Origin: Micromonospora sp. MA102
Lineage (GTDB): Bacteria > Actinomycetota > Actinomycetes > Mycobacteriales > Micromonosporaceae
Assembly (NCBI RefSeq): GCF_025460765.1
Contig: NZ_JAMWEG010000008.1
Coordinates: 62,001 to 126,000 of the forward strand
Direction: 5' to 3'
DNA: 64,000 nucleotides
Both the position numbers and the translations under genes were made by a program. Below are positions 61,026 to 64,000 of this stretch, piece by piece. The notes below the pieces were generated by a model that was not told where the DNA came from, did no database searches, and saw nothing but the letters and a program-made list of their open reading frames with translations. Numbering within the stretch: the stretch's first letter is position 1; each line of letters starts with the position of its first letter.

Positions 61026-62993
61026 ATGCTCCTGTCGTACCCCGTCCACCGCCGCCTCTCCCCTCCCCGCCGGGTCCTCGCGGCGCTGGCCGCCACCGTG
61101 CTGGCCGCGGGAGCGCTGACCGGGTGCTCGGGGGAGGACGGCCCGGAGCGCAGCGTCGACGCCTTTCTGAAGGGGTGGCGCTCCGGCGACCTCCAGGCGG
61201 TCGGCTTCATCGACCCGACCGGCGCCAAGGTGCCCGCGGCCGAGGTGACCAAGGAGCTCCGATCGCTCGCCGGCGAGCTGGTCGACAGCCCGCCGCAGCT
61301 CAAGCGCACCGGCGAGGTGAAGATCGAGGGCGACATCGCCACCGCGCGGGTCCGGCTCACCTGGACGCTGCCCGGTGCCACCACCTGGACCTACGAGAAC
61401 CCGGTACGCCTCCGGCACGGCTCCGACGACCAGTGGCAGGTCATCTGGGAGCCGACCGTCGTGCACGAGAAGCTGGAGTCCGGCGACCGGCTCGCGCTGC
61501 GCCGGGAGGCCGCGCCCCGGGCCGCCGTGCTGGACGGCGCCGGCGCCCCGCTCGTCGCGCCCCGCCCGGTGGTCCGGGTGCAGGTGAACCCCGCCGGGGT
61601 CAAGGACGCCAAGGCCCTGGCCCGGCAGCTCGACGCCGCGTTCAAGGCGGTCCGGCCCGCGCTCACCCCGCCGGTCGACGTGTCCGACCTGCCGAAACGC
61701 CTCAGCGAGGCGGAGCGGGGGGCGCTCGTCGAGGTGGTGACCCTGCGCGACGAGGCGTACCGGCAGATCAAGCCCCGGATCTACGACCTGCCCGGCACCC
61801 AGTTCCAGTCCGACAAGCTCTTCCTGGCGCCGACGCGGGAGTTCGCCCGGGCCCTGCTCGGCTCGGTCGACCCGGCCCAGGCCGACGACCTCAAGGCCCA
61901 CCCCGACAAGTACGTCCGGGGCGACCTGGTCGGCCACGGCGGCCTCCAGGGCCGCTACGACGACCGCCTGCGCGGCACCCCCGGGATCACGGTGATCACC
62001 GAGCGCGCCGCCCCGGACGGCACCACCGCGCCCAGCGGGGTCGAGGCGTTCCGCAGCGAGCCCCGGGCCGGCCAGCCGCTGAAGACCACCCTCGACGTGG
62101 CCACCGAGAACGCCGCCGACGCGGCGCTGCGCGGCCAGGCCCGTCGTTCCGCCCTGGTGGCCGTGCGGATCAGCGACGGCGCCGTGCTGGCCGCCGCCAA
62201 CGGCCCCGGGGCGGCCGGCGAGAACCTCGCCTTCACCGCCCAGGTGCCGCCCGGCTCGACCTTCAAGATGGTCAGCGCCCTGGGCCTGCTGGACCGGGGC
62301 GCGGTCACCCCGGAGGCGACCGTGCGCTGCCCGAAGACGTTCGAGGTCGACGGGCGGTCGTTCAAGAACTCCGACAACTTCGAGCTGGGCGACGTCCCGT
62401 TCAGCACCGACTTCGCGAAGTCCTGCAACACCGCCTTCACCTCGCTGGCGCCCAAGCTCGGCCCGGACGGGTTGGCACAGGCCGGCCGCACGCTCGGCCT
62501 GGAGGCGCCCTGGGACCTCGGCACCGACGTCTTCACGGGGAAGGTGTCCGCCAACGGCTCGGCCACCGAGCAGGCCGCCGCCGCGATCGGTCAGGGCACC
62601 ACCGTGGTCAGCCCGCTCGCCATGGCCGGCGCCACGGCGGCGGTGGCCCGCGGCCACTGGGAGCAGCCCAAACTGCTGCTCGACCCGGCACCGGCGAAGC
62701 CCGCCCCGGCCGGCGCGGGCCTCAAGCCGGAGTCGGCGGCCGCGGTCAAGACGATGATGCGCGCCGTGGTCACGAGCGGCACGGCCAGCGCGCTGGCGGA
62801 CGTCCCCGGCGAGCCGGTGTACGGCAAGACCGGCACCGCCGAGTACGACAACAACCCGGCGCACACCCACGCCTGGTTCGTCGGCTGGCAGGGCGATGTC
62901 GCGTTCGCGGTCTTCGTCGAGCAGGGCGGGTCGAGCACCACCAGCGCCGTCCCGATCGCCGAACGCTTCCTCCGGGGCCTCACGGGCCGCTGA
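61026..62993 (+). CDS. Penicillin-binding transpeptidase lipoprotein
   Basis: The 655-residue protein has a lipobox LAAGALTGC near residue 34, an NTF2-like MecA N-terminal domain (~40-150: RSVDAFLKGWRSGDLQAVGFID), a dimerisation-like middle region, and a class B transpeptidase domain (~355-655). Active-site motifs: STFK (Ser411), SCN and KTGTAE (near 600). It cross-links peptidoglycan and binds beta-lactams. It resembles mycobacterial Rv2864c. ATG with CCGGAGGG 8 nt upstream. Confidence 0.93.
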   Translation: MLLSYPVHRRLSPPRRVLAALAATVLAAGALTGCSGEDGPERSVDAFLKGWRSGDLQAVGFIDPTGAKVPAAEVTKELRSLAGELVDSPPQLKRTGEVKIEGDIATARVRLTWTLPGATTWTYENPVRLRHGSDDQWQVIWEPTVVHEKLESGDRLALRREAAPRAAVLDGAGAPLVAPRPVVRVQVNPAGVKDAKALARQLDAAFKAVRPALTPPVDVSDLPKRLSEAERGALVEVVTLRDEAYRQIKPRIYDLPGTQFQSDKLFLAPTREFARALLGSVDPAQADDLKAHPDKYVRGDLVGHGGLQGRYDDRLRGTPGITVITERAAPDGTTAPSGVEAFRSEPRAGQPLKTTLDVATENAADAALRGQARRSALVAVRISDGAVLAAANGPGAAGENLAFTAQVPPGSTFKMVSALGLLDRGAVTPEATVRCPKTFEVDGRSFKNSDNFELGDVPFSTDFAKSCNTAFTSLAPKLGPDGLAQAGRTLGLEAPWDLGTDVFTGKVSANGSATEQAAAAIGQGTTVVSPLAMAGATAAVARGHWEQPKLLLDPAPAKPAPAGAGLKPESAAAVKTMMRAVVTSGTASALADVPGEPVYGKTGTAEYDNNPAHTHAWFVGWQGDVAFAVFVEQGGSSTTSAVPIAERFLRGLTGR

Positions 62994-62999
62994 GCCGGC

Positions 63000-64000
63000 T
63001 CAGGCGATGTCCGCGCCCGGGCGCGCCGGCCCGGCGTCGCCCACCGGCGTCGGGGGCTCGTCCTCGCCGCTGGGCACCCGGCGGAGCAGCCCGGGCCCGG
63101 CCGACCCGAGCGGGCCGACCGGCTCCGGTGCGGCCGGCCCGTCGGGTTCCGCCGCAGGGCGCAGCAGGCCCGGGCCGGACGGGTCGGCGGCCTGGTCGGG
63201 CGCCGGCCGGTCGCCGTTGACGCCGGCGGGTTCGTCCCCGGCCTCGGTCGGGGCCGGGCCGATCGGTTCCACGGCCACCGCGGGCGCGGGGACGGCCGCC
63301 GGGCCGGGCAGCACGTCGCGCGCCGGTGGCCGGCCGTTGCCGGGGCGGGGCGCCGGCGCGACCGGGCCGGCCGGCAGCAACCGGGGCGGCATGGCGCCCG
63401 GCGCGGCGACCGGGGCGAGCCCGGCCACCACGGTGTTGACGATCTCGGCGGCGTACGACCCGTCGGGGTCGTAGTCGGGGTCGAAGACGGTCAGCTCGAC
63501 GCCGAGGCAGTGCGGGGTGTCCACCAGGCCGGCCAGCAGGATCTCCAGCTCGGCGAACGCGATCCCGCCCGCGTCCGGCGCGTCGACCGCGGGCATCACG
63601 GCCGGGTCGAGCACGTCCACGTCGATGTGCACCCAGTAGCCGGCGCAGTCGGCCAGCTGCTCGTGCGCCCACTGGGCGGTGCGGGCCGCACCCTCGGCGC
63701 GCAGCGCCGGCACCGGGCGGGTGGTGATGCCGGCAGCCTGGAGGTCGAGCCGGTACTCGTCCTGGGCCCGGATGCCGAGCACCACCACGTCGATGTCCCG
63801 GAAGTAGGGGCGCCGCCCCTCGATGGCGGCCAGGTCGGCCTGGCCCCGGCCGGTGACCAGGGCCAGGTCCTCCCCCGCCGCCGCGCCCACGTAGGAGGCG
63901 TTGCCGGGGTGCCGGAAGTCGGAGTGGCCGTCGACGAAGACCAGCCCGATCCGCCCGCCGACCGCCTCGCCGAGCCGGTGCATGGCCAGCGCCGAGCCGA
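63000..64000 (-). CDS. Ureohydrolase (arginase/agmatinase family) with Pro/Ala-rich tail, 5' end cut
   Basis: The frame runs off the window, so the N-terminus is missing. Visible are the binuclear-metal motifs FVDGHSDF (DGHSD for the usual DAHxD) and HIDVDVLDPAVMPAVDAPDAGG. These define the arginase/agmatinase/formimidoylglutamase superfamily. After the catalytic domain ends near ELTVFDPDYDPDGSYAAEIVNTVVAGLAPV, about 130 residues are a low-complexity Pro/Ala/Gly tail, which is unusual. It ends 6 nt from the convergent PBP gene. The substrate cannot be fixed. Confidence 0.82.
   Translation of the reverse strand, partial: GSALAMHRLGEAVGGRIGLVFVDGHSDFRHPGNASYVGAAAGEDLALVTGRGQADLAAIEGRRPYFRDIDVVVLGIRAQDEYRLDLQAAGITTRPVPALRAEGAARTAQWAHEQLADCAGYWVHIDVDVLDPAVMPAVDAPDAGGIAFAELEILLAGLVDTPHCLGVELTVFDPDYDPDGSYAAEIVNTVVAGLAPVAAPGAMPPRLLPAGPVAPAPRPGNGRPPARDVLPGPAAVPAPAVAVEPIGPAPTEAGDEPAGVNGDRPAPDQAADPSGPGLLRPAAEPDGPAAPEPVGPLGSAGPGLLRRVPSGEDEPPTPVGDAGPARPGADIA

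Overview
The window is a high-GC, gene-dense stretch of an actinobacterial chromosome. It most resembles Micromonosporaceae (Micromonospora or a close relative). The reasons are many GTG starts, many apparently leaderless genes (a -10 hexamer 6-7 nt before the start codon), a complete conservon, an ABC sugar importer with no linked ATPase, a class F sortase, a giant NAD-glutamate dehydrogenase, and small actinobacterial families (DUF6158, DUF6232, DUF3817, GPGG-motif). The genus is an inference. No tRNA, rRNA, CRISPR array, insertion sequence or prophage was seen.

Layout. 1-7.1 kb (minus strand): a cut-off glycogen-debranching enzyme overlapping an SCP2-like gene, a CBS protein, asd with a PPOX-type gene, and a pair of M16 peptidases. 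7.2-12.6 kb: a catalase-fold-like protein, DAHP synthase behind a candidate aromatic attenuator, and small actinobacterial families. 13.1-17.5 kb: an NlpC/P60 hydrolase, a principal-like sigma factor, and murQ-murR for recycling cell-wall sugar. 17.8-22.6 kb: an SDR, a thymidylate-kinase-like protein, a nucleotidyltransferase/BON/phosphoesterase cluster, TspO and an M23 peptidase.

22.7-34.5 kb is carbohydrate uptake and use. An alpha-glucoside-type ABC importer (binding protein and two permeases), a LacI regulator and a GH13 alpha-glucosidase are co-oriented behind a LacI-type operator. Beside them, xylA-xylB-MFS run divergently from a ROK regulator, sharing a promoter/operator. 34.6-38 kb holds two SpoIIE-type PP2C phosphatases around a MarR regulator. 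A polyprenyl-phosphate sugar transferase, a lipidated or anchored substrate-binding/VWA protein and a lactonase follow. 42.8-46.6 kb is a conservon (histidine kinase, roadblock, DUF742, GTPase). 47-51.3 kb has a pair of related acidic proteins, a sodium/solute symporter with a small membrane partner, and an acidic hypothetical.

51.3-55.7 kb is the most unusual part. A secreted GH6 cellulase has a CebR-like box exactly between its -35 and -10. It is followed by a secreted lysine/aspartate repeat protein that overlaps a class F sortase gene, then a 57-bp intergenic tandem repeat. The window ends with NAD-glutamate dehydrogenase, a penicillin-binding lipoprotein and a cut-off ureohydrolase.

Main points for follow-up: (1) a leaderless 19-codon peptide with Tyr, Trp and Phe plus a terminator before DAHP synthase; (2) the charged-repeat protein/sortase F pair, where the probable substrate has no LPxTG; (3) an alpha-glucosidase whose only workable start is CTG; (4) precise promoter/operator overlaps at murR, xylA and the cellulase.
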